From a bacterium (lineage in GTDB: Bacteria > JAMCPX01): DNA of 25,562 nt. Below the pieces are notes generated by a model. That model worked only from the letters and a program-made list of their open reading frames with translations, made no database searches and was not told the DNA's origin. Shown here one piece after another: positions 24,481 through 25,562 of the stretch. Position numbers and translations under genes: made by a program. The first letter of the stretch is position 1. Every line of letters starts with the position of its first letter. The stretch is taken from contig JAJYLM010000009.1 of NCBI GenBank assembly GCA_021787655.1, forward strand, positions 1 to 25,562, read 5' to 3'.

Positions 24481-24990
24481 CGTCAGCTGAAGATATGACC
24501 TCGTCATTTCGATATAATTGCGCGTCAACCCCATGATGTAATCGATATCCTCCTGTGTCAGCTGCCGTTTGATGACAGCGGGAACCCCGGCGACGAGCGT
24601 CCGCGGCGGGACAATCATACCTTCCTTGACCACGCTTCCTGCTGCAACAATGGACTCCTCCCCAACAACCGAACCATCAAGCACGATTGCCCCTATCCCT
24701 ATCAGACATGCGTTTTTAATTCTGCATCCATGGACAATTGCACCATGGCCGATGGTAACATCGTCACCAACAAACAACGGGTGGGTTTTGTGGGTAACGT
24801 GCAGTACGCAGTTATCCTGTACATTTGACCGCGCACCTATCCGGATGTAGTTTTCATCCCCCCGCACAACGGCATTGAACCAAACCGAGCTGGCGGGACC
24901 AATGACGACGTCGCCGAGAACGACGGCGTTCTGCGCTATGTAGACGCTTGCAGGGATCTCAGGCACCTTCCCCTTGTATGTTGCTATCAT
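24472..24990 (-). CDS. Gamma-class carbonic anhydrase-like hexapeptide protein (YrdA/CaiE-like)
   Basis: 172 aa left-handed beta-helix trimer protein. Hexapeptide repeats run through residues about 15-130 (VVLGDVVIGPASSVWFNAVV, then LIGIGAIVLDGSVV). The zinc-ligand histidines of the family are present in LHVTH (His64/His67) and GHGAIVHGC (His82 and His87). The closest pattern I recall is E. coli YrdA. Such proteins are often called carbonic anhydrases, but many show little or no activity. AAGGA lies 7 bases before ATG 24990. A 12-bp repeat follows the stop. Confidence 0.9.
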   Translation of the reverse strand: MIATYKGKVPEIPASVYIAQNAVVLGDVVIGPASSVWFNAVVRGDENYIRIGARSNVQDNCVLHVTHKTHPLFVGDDVTIGHGAIVHGCRIKNACLIGIGAIVLDGSVVGEESIVAAGSVVKEGMIVPPRTLVAGVPAVIKRQLTQEDIDYIMGLTRNYIEMTRSYLQLTGQ

Positions 24991-25000
24991 GGCATTATCC

Positions 25001-25030
25001 TTGACTGTCTTCTTATCATGAGTCTATCTA
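25001..25030 (+). promoter_or_regulatory. Candidate promoter for the plus-strand beta-barrel gene
   Basis: TTGACT (25001-25006, five of six) and TATCTA (25025-25030) are 18 bases apart, about 43 bases before ATG 25073. The -10 match is mediocre. It overlaps the opposite-strand candidate promoter, so the two start sites may compete. Confidence 0.35.
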
Positions 25031-25039
25031 TATTGTAAA
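25012..25039 (-). promoter_or_regulatory. Candidate promoter for the carbonic anhydrase gene
   Basis: On the minus strand TTTACA (25039-25034, five of six) and GATAAG (25017-25012, four of six) are separated by 16 bases. The predicted start is near 25005, giving a short leader with AAGGA before ATG 24990. Confidence 0.4.
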
Positions 25040-25072
25040 CTTGTTTCAGACACAGCAGACAGGGGAGGTTTT

Positions 25073-25562
25073 ATGAAATACCGGATCATGCTCTGGATAT
25101 TCGTTTTCGTTGTTTTTGTTCCTGTGGTTGCGGCCGCGGACCAGGGACAGGTATCCCTGACACTGAACCCCGGATTCACGCTGTTTGCAAAAAACTCAAC
25201 CTACAATTTCAACAACGGGCCGGCCGTTGATATCGGTTTCGGTTTCGACACATCGGATGAAACCAATGCGAGTGTTGTCGTTGGATACAGCCGGTTCTCC
25301 AATGCCCTTGACAGCAGGTTATCCATGAACCTCATGCATGCAGGCGTTGCACTCAAACAATATTTAAACAATGGCATCTCAAAAGGCTATCTGACCGGGG
25401 GACTGAATGTCGATGTTGCTGATTTCTCAGGTGTTCCAGAGCCCTCATCCGGCGTAACAAAACCCGCCGGCGATGCGGGGCTCGGGTTCAACGTAGGGGC
25501 AGGCATCGACCTGATGGCCACATCCGCATTCTTCTTCGGTCCGGTTATCAAGTACGAAGGGA
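25073..25562 (+). CDS. Outer-membrane beta-barrel protein, 3' end cut by window edge
   Basis: 163 codons are present and open to the window end. A signal peptide (MKYRIMLWIFVFVVFVPVVA, cleavage near AAA-DQG) is followed by alternating strands rich in Gly and aromatics (VDIGFGFDTSDETNASVVVG, ISKGYLTGGLNVDVADF, GLGFNVGAGIDL, FFFGPVIKYEG). This looks like an OmpA-barrel or porin-like outer-membrane protein of 8 or more strands; no specific family is recognised. GGGGAGG lies 5 bases before ATG 25073, an excellent ribosome-binding site. The gene diverges from the carbonic anhydrase gene across an 82-base gap. Confidence 0.75.
   Translation, partial: MKYRIMLWIFVFVVFVPVVAAADQGQVSLTLNPGFTLFAKNSTYNFNNGPAVDIGFGFDTSDETNASVVVGYSRFSNALDSRLSMNLMHAGVALKQYLNNGISKGYLTGGLNVDVADFSGVPEPSSGVTKPAGDAGLGFNVGAGIDLMATSAFFFGPVIKYEG

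Overview
This 25.6-kb window looks like chromosome from a Gram-negative bacterium with a full outer membrane. It carries type II secretion (T2SS) genes, a FadL-family outer-membrane protein and a second outer-membrane beta-barrel. A RACo-like [2Fe-2S]/ASKHA activator suggests an anaerobe with corrinoid biochemistry. The gene set would fit a Desulfobacterota- or Nitrospirota-like lineage, but no species is recognised and no search was run. No rRNA, tRNA, CRISPR array, insertion sequence or phage gene was seen.

Almost everything is on the minus strand and is read here from high to low coordinates. It starts at 24990 with a gamma-type carbonic anhydrase, followed by an overlapping pair: a small cyclic-nucleotide-binding-fold protein and a secreted Pro/Ala-rich LysM protein. 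Then comes a tightly packed housekeeping block: guaB, guaA, dnaE, hfq, hflX. The end of hflX overlaps gspC, the first gene of a T2SS block in the order gspC-D-E-F-G-H-I-J-K. Most junctions from guaB to gspK are 1-12 bases apart or overlap by 4-32 bases; the exception is 119 bases between gspG and gspH. After gspK come glpK (70 bases away) and a fadL-like gene (168 bases further). The run closes with two intrinsic terminators and the ASKHA activator gene.

At the left edge, a truncated ruvX (minus) diverges from a small two-TM hypothetical gene (plus), which converges on the ASKHA gene. At the right edge, a truncated plus-strand beta-barrel gene diverges from the carbonic anhydrase gene.

Working together: guaB and guaA convert IMP to XMP and then GMP; dnaE is the replicative polymerase; hfq and hflX handle RNA chaperoning and ribosome rescue. 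The gsp genes encode the T2SS secretin, coupling protein, ATPase, platform protein and five pseudopilins. No gspL or gspM is present where they would be expected. GlpK and a FadL-like porin directly downstream suggest, as inference only, that secreted lipases could feed glycerol and fatty-acid uptake.

I did not find a wholly new system. The best leads are the missing gspL/gspM, an attenuator-like terminator 22 bases before the ASKHA start codon, a DnaE altered at family-signature motifs, and a 12-bp repeat that places three in-frame stop codons after the carbonic anhydrase gene.
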